A stretch of DNA of 10,806 bases, from assembly GCF_030523985.1 (NCBI RefSeq), contig NZ_JAUNHK010000066.1, forward strand, positions 1 through 10,806. The letters are read 5' to 3'. This document shows, piece by piece, positions 1 through 4,623 of this stretch; position 1 is the stretch's first letter, and every line of letters begins with the position of its first letter. The notes below the pieces were generated by a model, which did not search any database, was not told the origin of the DNA, and saw only the letters and a program-made list of their open reading frames with translations. Made by a program: the position numbers and the translations under genes. This stretch comes from Deinococcus sp. (lineage in GTDB: Bacteria > Deinococcota > Deinococci > Deinococcales > Deinococcaceae).

Positions 1-129
1 GGAAGAAGGAAGATGCCTTGTCGCTCTGAAGTGCGCGGCGAGTTGTTGCGCGAGCGCACTGGATTTGAACAGGTTGGCCCTGGAAGAAGGAAAGCAGGAG
101 CGCACTGACTCGGCTTGCTGCTTCCCCCT
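1..129. other. Left-edge region without a supported gene
   Basis: No convincing gene is seen. A stop-terminated tail (KKEDALSL) could end at 29. An inverted repeat AGTGCGC (30-36) / GCGCACT (54-60) follows it but has no T-run, so it is not a typical terminator. Positions 59-115, read in the frame starting at base 2, encode DLNRLALEEGKQERTDSA, which resembles DLN...RALE...KQERNLRSA in the next gene and may be a degraded copy of it. A 31-residue ORF from ATG 13 lacks the stem-loop leader found before nearly all other genes here. Confidence 0.4.
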
Positions 130-130
130 C

Positions 131-159
131 GCCCGGAACACCACCGGGCAAACACGGAG
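131..159 (+). promoter_or_regulatory. Start-associated stem-loop leader, gene 1
   Basis: GCCCGG (131-136) pairs with CCGGGC (144-149) around the 7-nt loop AACACCA. Only 10 nt separate the stem from the ATG, the shortest spacer in the set. The leader fixes the start at 160 instead of the in-frame ATG at 115, which lies upstream of the stem. Confidence 0.8.
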
Positions 160-297
160 ATGTCTCTTGTGAAAGAGGCAACGGATTTGAATACCATCCG
201 GCCCCGCGCCCTGGAGATGGCAATGGAAACGTGGAGCACCCGCCAGAAGCAGGAGCGCAACCTGCGCTCGGCACTCGATGCGGGCCTCTACGATTAA
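160..297 (+). CDS. Small hypothetical protein (45 aa)
   Basis: I do not recognise this family. The product is 45 residues, charged and probably helical, with a stretch rich in Gln, Lys, Glu and Arg near residues 27-38 (STRQKQERNLRS). It has no Cys, signal peptide or membrane segment. The start at 160 is chosen because the conserved stem-loop sits 10 nt upstream; the in-frame ATG at 115 would translate through that stem. A strong terminator begins 2 nt after the stop, so the gene looks monocistronic. A possible shortened, decayed copy lies at 59-115. Coding status rests mainly on the leader and terminator framing the ORF. Confidence 0.65.
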   Translation: MSLVKEATDLNTIRPRALEMAMETWSTRQKQERNLRSALDAGLYD

Positions 298-298
298 C

Positions 299-347
299 GG
301 TCAGTCTCCCATCCGGGGGGCTGGCCTTTTTTTCTTTTTCTTTTTTT
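299..347 (+). terminator. Intrinsic terminator, GGTCAG/CTGGCC family
   Basis: GGTCAGTCTCCC and GGGGGGCTGGCC form a long stem around ATCC. They are followed by an unusually long interrupted T-run of about 20 nt (327-347). It lies 2 nt after the gene 1 stop. Confidence 0.9.
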
Positions 348-450
348 CGGAAGTCTGGTCTGTGTCGGTGGCCCTGGGCGCAGAGAAGTGTCGCGGGTGC
401 GAGGCCACCCTTGCCTGCGGCGCATCCACATCACTTCTCACTGCTCAGCG

Positions 451-477
451 CCGGGAGACTTCCCCCTTTTTCTTTTT
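451..477 (+). terminator. Possible second terminator before gene 2 (weak stem)
   Basis: GGGA (453-456) can pair with TCCC (461-464), followed by TTTTTCTTTTT. The stem is only 4 bp, so termination is doubtful. The segment resembles two others at 5144 and 6576: each reads GCGCCGGG, a few bases, a C-run and a T-run directly before a leader. Confidence 0.4.
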
Positions 478-482
478 CCCTC

Positions 483-513
483 GCCCGAAGAAACACCGGG
501 CAGACTGAGCGGC
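483..513 (+). promoter_or_regulatory. Start-associated stem-loop leader, gene 2
   Basis: The stem is shortened to 5 bp, GCCCG (483-487) with CGGGC (497-501), because the sixth pair is A/C. The spacer to the ATG is 12 nt (AGACTGAGCGGC). It overrules an in-frame ATG at 388. Confidence 0.8.
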
Positions 514-1035
514 ATGAACACGCCCTTCTCTCTGCCCTGGGAAACTTGCGCTTCTGGAATCCAGTCACTTGCCGCACACGAGGTCTTTGTCTTTGGCAGC
601 AATGCCACTGGCTTTCATGGAGCCGGGTCAGCGGGTCAGGCCATGCACGGTGACGCCCGCAACACCTGGCGCACCGACGCCGCGTTTCTCGCCGCCAAAG
701 ATGCACCTGCTGGCAGTCCGCTTCGCGTGGGTCACTGGGCCGTGTTCGGTCAGGCGCGTGGCCCGATGCTCGGACACTCGGGCAAGAGTTACGCGGTTCA
801 AACGATTGTCCGCCCCGGCCAGAGACGCAGCTTGCCGCTCGGTGAGATTGGGTCGCAACTGGTTACGTTGCTCGACTTCGTTCGCCGCCGCCCGCACCTG
901 ACGTTTCTGGTCACACCACTGGGTGAAGGCAGCGCAGGCTACACGCGAGCAGAGATGGAAGCGACCTGGGAAGCGGCGCTTGGTGGTCAGCCGCTTCCCA
1001 CGAACATGCGCTTCATCCAGATGGGTCACACCTGA
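514..1035 (+). CDS. FGSN/HGAG phage-associated protein, macro-like fold suspected
   Basis: The product has 173 residues. Residues 25-40 contain FVFGSN-x4-HGAGSA, followed by HWAVFGQARG (74-83), SYAVQT (92-97) and LVTPLGEGSAGY (132-143). This series of Gly-rich loops is the signature of a family common in phages and prophages, which as I recall PGAP labels A1S_2505 family phage non-structural protein. The loops recall macro (ADP-ribose-binding) folds, but that link and any enzymatic role are inference. No signal peptide or membrane segment is seen. The start at 514 follows the leader with the standard 12-nt spacer and leaves all conserved motifs intact. A terminator 7 nt after the stop suggests a single-gene transcript. 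Confidence 0.85.
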   Translation: MNTPFSLPWETCASGIQSLAAHEVFVFGSNATGFHGAGSAGQAMHGDARNTWRTDAAFLAAKDAPAGSPLRVGHWAVFGQARGPMLGHSGKSYAVQTIVRPGQRRSLPLGEIGSQLVTLLDFVRRRPHLTFLVTPLGEGSAGYTRAEMEATWEAALGGQPLPTNMRFIQMGHT

Positions 1036-1042
1036 ACGCGCT

Positions 1043-1081
1043 GGGTCAGTCCCTTCACGGGGGCTGGCCCCTTTTTCTTTT
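1043..1081 (+). terminator. Intrinsic terminator, GGTCAG/CTGGCC family
   Basis: GGGTCAGTCCC pairs with GGGGCTGGCCC, including G-U pairs, around a TTCAC loop. The T-run CTTTTTCTTTT follows. It lies after gene 2. Confidence 0.9.
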
Positions 1082-1111
1082 GCCCACTCACGGGCACTGA
1101 GCTTTCCCCTC

Positions 1112-1142
1112 GCCCGGAAAAGAACCGGGCAAAACTTGCGGC
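1112..1142 (+). promoter_or_regulatory. Start-associated stem-loop leader, gene 3
   Basis: GCCCGG (1112-1117), loop AAAAGAA, CCGGGC (1125-1130), then a 12-nt spacer. It is preceded by GAGCTTTCC, a flank also present before the leaders at 2101 and 2373. Confidence 0.85.
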
Positions 1143-1334
1143 ATGACTCACTTCACCTCTTGCCGCAACTGCAACTTCGACACCGTAGACACAGACCAAC
1201 TCTGCCCTGAGTGCCAGGCGGAGCAGGACGCTGAAGCTCTCGCCCAGCTTCAAGCCGAGTTCCCAGGTGGCTTCGAGCAATGGGAGGCCCAGGAAGCCAG
1301 GGACGCCGAAGCACTTCACGTCCGCCTCTCTTGA
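1143..1334 (+). CDS. Small zinc-ribbon protein (63 aa)
   Basis: The 63-residue product has Cys7-x2-Cys10 (CRNC) and Cys21-x2-Cys24 (CPEC). This C4 zinc-ribbon spacing suggests one structural Zn ion. An acidic, probably helical C-terminal half follows (residues 25-60, rich in Glu, Gln and Ala). It is a paralogue of the gene at 2132-2308: both share CRNCN near residue 7 and a second C-x2-CQA. Such mini-ribbons in phages may bind protein or nucleic acid; nothing here says which. The start follows the leader at 12 nt, and a terminator begins 7 nt after the stop. No further domain is visible. Confidence 0.8.
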   Translation: MTHFTSCRNCNFDTVDTDQLCPECQAEQDAEALAQLQAEFPGGFEQWEAQEARDAEALHVRLS

Positions 1335-1340
1335 GGCACC

Positions 1341-1379
1341 GGGTCAGCTCCCTTCACCGGGGCTGACCTTTTTTCTTTT
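1341..1379 (+). terminator. Intrinsic terminator, GGTCAG/CTGACC family
   Basis: GGTCAGC (1342-1348) pairs perfectly with GCTGACC (1362-1368), extended inward by CCC/GGG, then TTTTTTCTTTT. Its 3' end is only 7 nt from the next leader stem. Confidence 0.9.
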
Positions 1380-1385
1380 GCCCTC

Positions 1386-1416
1386 GCCCGGACAGACACC
1401 GGGCAAACCCAGGAGC
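1386..1416 (+). promoter_or_regulatory. Start-associated stem-loop leader, gene 4
   Basis: GCCCGG (1386-1391), loop ACAGACA, CCGGGC (1399-1404), 12-nt spacer. AGGAG at 1411-1415 resembles a Shine-Dalgarno core but ends 1 nt before the ATG, too close to act normally. This junction leaves essentially no DNA between terminator and leader for a separate promoter. Confidence 0.85.
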
Positions 1417-1626
1417 ATGAGCAAAGAAGAATACGAACTCGAACAACTCGCAGACCAACTGAATCTGGAAGTGTTCAGGGACGACAAGGCAACTGGCAAT
1501 GGGCCGACGTACTTCTACCGCGTGACAGAAAAGGGCCTGTCTCAACTTCCTGCCAATTGGAACAACGAACCTGTGGGGCCGTTCGGAAGTTACCTCGAAG
1601 CACTCAGGGCCGCCACGCAAGACTGA
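1417..1626 (+). CDS. Small hypothetical protein (69 aa)
   Basis: I do not recognise this family. The 69 residues begin with an acidic helix (SKEEYELEQLADQLN). A likely beta region, GPTYFYRVTEK (about residues 28-38), follows, and the C-terminus is VGPFGSYLEALRAA. Endings of the type GPF-x-S/T-x2-EAL-x2-A recur in small phage proteins that carry a short beta-hairpin and helix. An in-frame ATG at 1267 lies inside gene 3 and upstream of the terminator and leader, so 1417 is preferred. Unlike most genes here it is not followed by a terminator: gene 5 starts 52 nt later, so the two may share a transcript. Confidence 0.75.
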   Translation: MSKEEYELEQLADQLNLEVFRDDKATGNGPTYFYRVTEKGLSQLPANWNNEPVGPFGSYLEALRAATQD

Positions 1627-1646
1627 ACCGCGCCACTCCTTCCCTC

Positions 1647-1678
1647 GCCCGGAAAACGCACCGGGCAAAGAGCGCGGC
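1647..1678 (+). promoter_or_regulatory. Start-associated stem-loop leader, gene 5 (no terminator before it)
   Basis: GCCCGG (1647-1652), 8-nt loop AAAACGCA, CCGGGC (1661-1666), 12-nt spacer AAAGAGCGCGGC. The same spacer precedes gene 7, and one base differs before gene 6. This leader sits between two genes with no terminator, so it is not merely a terminator by-product. Confidence 0.85.
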
Positions 1679-2026
1679 ATGAAGCTCTCCCAGATTCAGG
1701 ACTACGGACGCCGCCTGCTTGTTGGCGACCTCACCACGCCCAAGAAAGAAGTCACGCAGCTCCTCACCCCGGAAGAAGTCGCCGCACTTCCGAGGAAGCA
1801 CCACTGGAAAGACTGGACGGCTTCGGGTGGACTGAGCCACGCGCTCGCCCGCGCCGTGCTCAGGCATGACCACCATGACAAGGCGCAGCAGTTTCGCGCC
1901 GCCGCCTTCTTGCTCGCCTGCGGTTCCCGGCACGAACTCGGCATGGCGCAACTCTGGTGCGAAGCGAACCGGGATGAGGTGGAGCGCTTTCTCTCCCCGG
2001 CTCCCGCCCAGACCCGCGCCGCTTGA
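1679..2026 (+). CDS. Hypothetical protein (115 aa)
   Basis: I do not recognise this family. The 115-residue protein looks soluble and mostly helical. It has a charged N-terminus (MKLSQIQDYGRRLL), a His-rich patch near residues 60-66 (LRHDHHD) and an Ala-rich helix with one Cys (FRAAAFLLACGSRHEL). A second Cys lies near residue 93 in QLWCEANRDEVERFL. No signal peptide or membrane segment is apparent. It starts 52 nt after gene 4 with its own leader but no intervening terminator, so co-transcription with gene 4 is plausible. A terminator follows 15 nt after the stop. Confidence 0.75.
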   Translation: MKLSQIQDYGRRLLVGDLTTPKKEVTQLLTPEEVAALPRKHHWKDWTASGGLSHALARAVLRHDHHDKAQQFRAAAFLLACGSRHELGMAQLWCEANRDEVERFLSPAPAQTRAA

Positions 2027-2041
2027 GTCCTTTCCCTTTCC

Positions 2042-2080
2042 AAGTGCAGGCCCCGGACGTGGGCTTGCACTTTTTTCTTT
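2042..2080 (+). terminator. Intrinsic terminator, AGTGCAGGCCC type, copy 1
   Basis: A 12-bp stem, AAGTGCAGGCCC (2042-2053) with GGGCTTGCACTT (2061-2072) and one G-U pair, is followed by TTTTTTCTTT. It is nearly identical to the terminator at 2308. Confidence 0.92.
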
Positions 2081-2100
2081 GTGGCCCTGAGCTTTCCGTC

Positions 2101-2131
2101 GCCCGGACAGACACCGAGCAAAGAGCGCGAC
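2101..2131 (+). promoter_or_regulatory. Start-associated stem-loop leader, gene 6 (one mismatch)
   Basis: GCCCGG (2101-2106), loop ACAGACA, CCGAGC (2114-2119). The A at 2117 breaks one pair, the only internal stem mismatch in the set. The spacer is 12 nt, AAAGAGCGCGAC. Confidence 0.8.
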
Positions 2132-2308
2132 ATGACTTTCAATGCCTTTTGCCGCAACTGCAACATGGACGAAGTTCCCGAGCCTGGACAACTCTGCGAC
2201 GAATGTCAGGCGCAGGCCGATGAGCATTACGCCGAGTACCTCCGTGAGCAGGCCGAGTACGAGAAGGCGGCGCGGCCCCAAGGCGACCCCACGTCCATTT
2301 CGTTCTGA
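2132..2308 (+). CDS. Small zinc-ribbon protein (58 aa), paralogue of gene 3
   Basis: The 58-residue product has Cys7-x2-Cys10 (CRNC) and Cys22-x2-Cys25 (CDEC), a C4 zinc-ribbon pattern. An acidic helix follows with repeated A/E-Y-x-E spacing (HYAEYLREQAEYEKAA). It matches gene 3 in the CRNCN start and the C-x2-CQA knuckle, so the two are paralogues that have diverged strongly outside the metal site. The in-frame ATG at 2081 lies before the leader stem, so the start is 2132. The stop overlaps the first base of the next terminator stem. The gene is flanked by direct repeat A, which suggests it moved or duplicated as a cassette. Confidence 0.8.
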   Translation: MTFNAFCRNCNMDEVPEPGQLCDECQAQADEHYAEYLREQAEYEKAARPQGDPTSISF

Positions 2309-2344
2309 GTGCAGGCCCCTACGCGGGCTTGCACTTTTTTCTTT
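2308..2344 (+). terminator. Intrinsic terminator, AGTGCAGGCCC type, copy 2
   Basis: AGTGCAGGCCC (2308-2318) pairs with GGGCTTGCACT (2325-2335) around CTACGC, followed by TTTTTTCTTT. The stem begins inside the gene 6 stop codon. Confidence 0.92.
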
Positions 2345-2372
2345 GTGGCCCTCGGCCTCTGAGCTTTCCGTC

Positions 2373-2404
2373 GCCCGGAAAAGCACCGGGGCAAAGAGCG
2401 CGGC
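2373..2404 (+). promoter_or_regulatory. Start-associated stem-loop leader, gene 7
   Basis: GCCCGG (2373-2378), loop AAAAGCA, CCGGGGC (2386-2392) with one extra G on the 3' arm, then the 12-nt spacer AAAGAGCGCGGC. Confidence 0.85.
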
Positions 2405-2857
2405 ATGACGTACTCCATCTCTTCTGAAGTTCCGACTTGTGACCAGTGTGGCAAGCCTCTTGTCGAGCGCGACTTCCTGCTGTGCGAGGACTGTGAACGC
2501 GAGGCGGCTGAACTCCTCGAAGCCCTTGAGGGCATCAAGGACATCACAAGATTGCGCCGGATGTGGAAGAAGCTGCACGGTGCAGACAAGCCGCGCAAGT
2601 TGGACGCGGCTCAGGCCCTGCACGCCACCGGGCGGCCCGTGTGCTCGATGATGGACGACGACCATCTGTTCGTCTGGGTCATCCGAAACGGACAGGTGGT
2701 AGACCTGGAGCTGCATGACCTCTCCCCGCGCCAACCGCTCCAGCTCAAGCTGGCCCTGGAGCCGGGCGACACCGTGCTGAGTTTCCACAGCCACAGTTGC
2801 GCCGGGGAGTGCGACCACCCAGCTCAGGATTTTTTCCGGGGCTTCATCATCGAATAG
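2405..2857 (+). CDS. Zinc-ribbon protein with C-terminal His/Cys cluster (150 aa)
   Basis: A C4 zinc ribbon lies near the N-terminus: Cys12-x2-Cys15 (CDQC) and Cys27-x2-Cys30 (CEDC). A charged helix follows (about 31-70), then a probable beta domain (82-125: DDDHLFVWVIRNGQVVDLEL). The C-terminal segment has His128, His130, Cys132, Cys136 and His138 (FHSHSCAGECDH) and could bind a second metal. I do not recognise the full-length family. The ribbon spacing (x2, x11, x2) matches gene 6, so genes 3, 6 and 7 form a local set of ribbon proteins, though gene 7 is far longer. A GC-rich hairpin begins at its stop codon. Confidence 0.8.
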   Translation: MTYSISSEVPTCDQCGKPLVERDFLLCEDCEREAAELLEALEGIKDITRLRRMWKKLHGADKPRKLDAAQALHATGRPVCSMMDDDHLFVWVIRNGQVVDLELHDLSPRQPLQLKLALEPGDTVLSFHSHSCAGECDHPAQDFFRGFIIE

Positions 2858-2899
2858 CAGGGGGAACGTGTCCCCCTGCCCTCCTTCTTTTCCCTCTTT
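2857..2899 (+). terminator. Hairpin with pyrimidine tract, probable terminator
   Basis: A perfect 9-bp stem, GCAGGGGGA (2857-2865) with TCCCCCTGC (2871-2879), has a 5-nt loop and is followed by a mixed C/T tract rather than a clean T-run. It belongs to a different family from its neighbours. Confidence 0.7.
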
Positions 2900-2904
2900 C
2901 CGTT

Positions 2905-2935
2905 GCCCGGAACTGCGCCGGGGCAAACTTGAGGC
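2905..2935 (+). promoter_or_regulatory. Start-associated stem-loop leader, gene 8
   Basis: GCCCGG (2905-2910), loop AACTGCG, CCGGGGC (2918-2924), 11-nt spacer AAACTTGAGGC. TTG replaces the usual TCG before the stem. Confidence 0.82.
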
Positions 2936-3250
2936 ATGAACGACACCATCAAGATGATTGTCGGAGGGCAGCGCGTCACTCTGAGGCTCACCGGGAACGA
3001 CCACGGCCTGCGAAAGACGTGGGAAGGCAGCTTCATGGGAGGCCGCCTCAAGGTCATCGAAACCTACTACGACAAAGAAGGAGTGGACGCCGTTCGCTAC
3101 GAAGTCGAGGTCACGCGCTCCTTTGCGCCCGTCGGCAAGCCGGGGTTTCATCTCGGAGCCACACTGCAAGAAGCGTCCACGTTCTTCAACCTGGACATGG
3201 CGGTAGACGACAGCACGGACAAACAGGACCAGGAAGACATGCCTTTCTAA
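2936..3250 (+). CDS. Hypothetical protein with SSB-like acidic C-terminus (104 aa)
   Basis: Residues 1-55 look beta-rich (TIKMIVGGQRVTLRL, then WEGSFMGGRLKVIETYY, then VRYEVEVTRSF). The last 20 or so residues are acidic and end QEDMPF. That tail resembles the C-terminal tip of bacterial SSB (acidic residues followed by IPF or LPF), through which SSB recruits replication and repair proteins. This raises the possibility of a single-stranded-DNA-binding protein or a mimic of the SSB tip. The body is shorter than a typical SSB OB-fold domain plus linker, and I see no diagnostic OB motif, so this is inference. It has its own leader and terminator. Confidence 0.75.
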   Translation: MNDTIKMIVGGQRVTLRLTGNDHGLRKTWEGSFMGGRLKVIETYYDKEGVDAVRYEVEVTRSFAPVGKPGFHLGATLQEASTFFNLDMAVDDSTDKQDQEDMPF

Positions 3251-3254
3251 GCCG

Positions 3255-3293
3255 GGTCAGTCCCTCAGTCGGGGGCTGACCTTTTTTCTTTTT
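3255..3293 (+). terminator. Intrinsic terminator, GGTCAG/CTGACC family
   Basis: GGTCAG (3255-3260) pairs with CTGACC (3276-3281), with CCC/GGG inside. TTTTTTCTTTTT follows. The next leader stem begins 6 nt later. Confidence 0.9.
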
Positions 3294-3298
3294 CCTTC

Positions 3299-3330
3299 GC
3301 CCCGGAACGGCACCGGGCAACGCCGGGGAC
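3299..3330 (+). promoter_or_regulatory. Start-associated stem-loop leader, gene 9
   Basis: GCCCCGG (3299-3305) with an extra C on the 5' arm, loop AACGGCA, CCGGGC (3313-3318), 12-nt spacer. Confidence 0.83.
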
Positions 3331-3543
3331 ATGAAGCGATACGCCCTGACCTACCAGATACCGGACCTGCCCCACCTTGCCCCGGCGCACTTCACCGCCG
3401 CGTCCTTGCACGAAGCGGCTGAACAGGCGTCCAAGCACATGATGGACACCTGGGGCTCTGGCGTGACCCAGTGCATGATTCGGGAAACGGAAGCCGTCTT
3501 CAGCGTGCCCTTCACGGCGATGCTGCGTGAAGTGTCCGGATGA
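3331..3543 (+). CDS. Small hypothetical protein (70 aa)
   Basis: I do not recognise this family. The 70 residues begin MKRYALTYQIPDLP, likely a beta strand. A helix with ASLHEAAEQASKHMMD (about 24-39) follows, then further strands (TQCMIRETEAVFSVP). This beta-helix-beta order is common in very small phage proteins but not diagnostic. It has one Cys, near residue 48, and no signal peptide or membrane segment. The first ATG is the one 12 nt after the leader. A terminator follows about 14 nt after the stop. Confidence 0.72.
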   Translation: MKRYALTYQIPDLPHLAPAHFTAASLHEAAEQASKHMMDTWGSGVTQCMIRETEAVFSVPFTAMLREVSG

Positions 3544-3556
3544 CCCTCCCCTTCTC

Positions 3557-3590
3557 TGGTCAGTCCCTCACGGGGGGCTGGCCTTTTTTT
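3557..3590 (+). terminator. Intrinsic terminator, GGTCAG/CTGGCC family
   Basis: GGTCAG (3558-3563) pairs with CTGGCC (3578-3583), with CCC/GGG inside, followed by seven T. Confidence 0.9.
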
Positions 3591-3644
3591 CTGTCGCCTC
3601 TGCTCAAGCGAAGTGGGGTGCCTTGGAAGAACAACCACGCACTT

Positions 3645-3686
3645 GGCCTGGAAGAACCGTCGCCCCGGAACTGCACCGGGGCAAAG
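3645..3686 (+). repeat. Direct repeat B, copy 1
   Basis: The block runs GGCCTGGAAGAACCGTC then the gene 10 stem-loop and CAAAG. It recurs at 4189-4230 with one mismatch in 42 bp, so the copies bracket gene 10. Confidence 0.88.
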
Positions 3687-3694
3687 TCCGTGGT
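3662..3694 (+). promoter_or_regulatory. Start-associated stem-loop leader, gene 10 (7-bp stem)
   Basis: GCCCCGG (3662-3668) and CCGGGGC (3676-3682) form a perfect 7-bp stem around AACTGCA. The extra C is matched by an extra G. The spacer is 12 nt and ends in GGT. Confidence 0.85.
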
Positions 3695-4087
3695 ATGAAC
3701 ATTCCTCAGCAACTCCGCGACTTCCAGGCCATGACCCGCAGCGCCACCGACCGCGCTCTGTTCCTGGCCCTGCTCACCAGCCGCGACCGCAGGCACCCGC
3801 CCGTCATCCGCCTGCTGGCCTTCGTCATCATGACCGCCCTGCTCTGGCAGGTGGTGATGCAGTCGGGCCTGGGCCTGTGGAACTGGGCCGACGACGGCGT
3901 GCGCCTGCTGCTGGTGATGCTCTCGGCCCTGCACCTCACCCTGCCCGTGTCCGGCACCCTCACCCTGCTGGCCCTGCTGCTGCTGGGCATGTGTGTGACT
4001 GGCGTTCGCGCCGCGAGGGTCGCCAACGAGCGCCTGCTGCTGGTGCTGGACGACGTGGAACAGGTAGAAGCTGAAGCCATCGCGTAA
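3695..4087 (+). CDS. Multi-pass membrane protein (130 aa)
   Basis: Three hydrophobic segments are visible: about residues 37-57 (IRLLAFVIMTALLWQVVMQ), 69-84 (LLLVMLSALHLTLP) and 86-106 (GTLTLLALLLLGMCVTGV). A charged N-terminus with several Arg precedes them, and an acidic tail (LDDVEQVEAEAIA) follows. The tail plus an Arg-rich flank after the last segment suggests ordered insertion in the cytoplasmic membrane. Size and layout would fit a phage holin or a small regulatory membrane protein, but no family signature and no neighbouring lysis enzyme are seen. The in-frame ATG at 3527 overlaps gene 9 and crosses the terminator, so the leader-proximal ATG at 3695 is chosen. Confidence 0.8.
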   Translation: MNIPQQLRDFQAMTRSATDRALFLALLTSRDRRHPPVIRLLAFVIMTALLWQVVMQSGLGLWNWADDGVRLLLVMLSALHLTLPVSGTLTLLALLLLGMCVTGVRAARVANERLLLVLDDVEQVEAEAIA

Positions 4088-4100
4088 GTCTCTCTCTCCT

Positions 4101-4136
4101 GGCCGGTCCCTTCATGCAGGGGCTGGCCTTTTTCTT
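4101..4136 (+). terminator. Intrinsic terminator, GGCCGGTCCC type
   Basis: GGCCGGTCCC (4101-4110) pairs with GGGGCTGGCC (4119-4128) over 10 bp including G-U pairs, then TTTTTCTTT. Confidence 0.88.
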
Positions 4137-4188
4137 TGTGGCCTGCGCCTGAGCGGGAGAGGGCATCGGAAGAAGAGAAAGTTTTGTG

Positions 4189-4230
4189 GGCCTGGAAGAA
4201 CCGTCGCCCCGGAACTGCGCCGGGGCAAAG
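4189..4230 (+). repeat. Direct repeat B, copy 2
   Basis: Second copy of the 42-bp block at 3645-3686. The 25 bp around its stem-loop (4204-4228) are also identical to 8556-8580 before gene 16. Confidence 0.88.
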
Positions 4231-4237
4231 CACAAGT
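4206..4237 (+). promoter_or_regulatory. Start-associated stem-loop leader, gene 11 (7-bp stem)
   Basis: GCCCCGG (4206-4212), loop AACTGCG, CCGGGGC (4220-4226), 11-nt spacer AAAGCACAAGT. This is one of the few spacers without GGC before the ATG. Confidence 0.85.
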
Positions 4238-4543
4238 ATGAGCGACCCCCAGCACGACCTCGAATACGGTCCCGCACAGCCGCACATCGCCTCTGGCCCC
4301 CAACACGACGAGTACGACCTTGACCCGACTGTGGATTACAGCCCCAAGAAGGTCAGCTACACCCAGGCCGAGCGGAGCTACATCCAGCGCCACCTCGCCT
4401 TCGTCGAAACCCGCATCAAGGCCGAGGTTGCGGACGTGACCCTGGCGCACGTGCTCCTCAGCAAAACCCGCGCCCTGCGCCACGACATGCACAAGCTCAG
4501 TGACCAGCAGCTCTACCACGCGCTGGACGGCTACATGATGTAA
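4238..4543 (+). CDS. Hypothetical protein (101 aa)
   Basis: I do not recognise this family. The N-terminal third (1-36) is acidic and probably disordered, rich in Asp, His, Gln and Pro, with a partial repeat of PQHD (positions 4-7 and 21-24). The rest is likely helical (SYTQAERSYIQRHLAF, then TLAHVLLSKTRALRHDMHKL) and ends in DGYMM. It has no Cys and no membrane segment. The in-frame ATG at 4136 sits in the preceding terminator T-run and before the leader, so 4238 is the start. A strong terminator begins 3 nt after the stop, consistent with a one-gene unit. Confidence 0.74.
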   Translation: MSDPQHDLEYGPAQPHIASGPQHDEYDLDPTVDYSPKKVSYTQAERSYIQRHLAFVETRIKAEVADVTLAHVLLSKTRALRHDMHKLSDQQLYHALDGYMM

Positions 4544-4545
4544 AC

Positions 4546-4579
4546 GGTCAGTCCCTCTGACGGGGGACTGGCCTTTTTT
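4546..4579 (+). terminator. Intrinsic terminator, GGTCAG/CTGGCC family
   Basis: GGTCAGTCCC (4546-4555) pairs with GGGACTGGCC (4564-4573) over 10 bp with one G-U pair, then six T. It is the best paired member of the family. Confidence 0.93.
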
Positions 4580-4591
4580 CCTGACCCCATC

Positions 4592-4623
4592 GCCCGGTAC
4601 AGGCACCGGGCAAGGGCGGGCGC
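4592..4623 (+). promoter_or_regulatory. Start-associated stem-loop leader, gene 12
   Basis: GCCCGG (4592-4597), 8-nt loop TACAGGCA, CCGGGC (4606-4611), 12-nt spacer. Confidence 0.84.

Larger units (their letters stand above)
2042..2131 (+). repeat. Direct repeat A, copy 1 (terminator plus leader)
   Basis: The block contains the AGTGCAGGCCC terminator, TTTTTTCTTTGTGGCCCT, GAGCTTTCCGTCGCCCGG and the start-proximal spacer. It recurs at 2308-2404 with a short insertion, so the two copies flank gene 6. Confidence 0.8.
2308..2404 (+). repeat. Direct repeat A, copy 2
   Basis: Second copy of the terminator-leader block seen at 2042-2131. It has a short insertion (CGGCCTCT region) and a different loop. 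Confidence 0.8.

Noticed and set aside
367..419. Inverted repeat GGTGGCC / GGCCACC between genes 1 and 2
   Set aside because: Only 7 bp with a loop of about 39 nt; expected by chance in GC-rich DNA and not repeated elsewhere here.
388..514. Longer N-terminus for gene 2 from ATG 388
   Set aside because: It would translate through the T-rich segment and the leader stem, and the added residues look like non-coding sequence (Phe/Pro/Ser runs).
1411..1415. AGGAG as an ordinary Shine-Dalgarno site for gene 4
   Set aside because: It ends 1 nt before the ATG, too close for productive 16S pairing, and most sister genes lack it at this place.
1604..3169. 521-codon open frame on the - strand
   Set aside because: It runs antisense across genes 5 to 8, their terminators and leaders. 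Long antisense frames are common in GC-rich coding DNA. The + strand genes have leaders, terminators and recognisable zinc-ribbon motifs.
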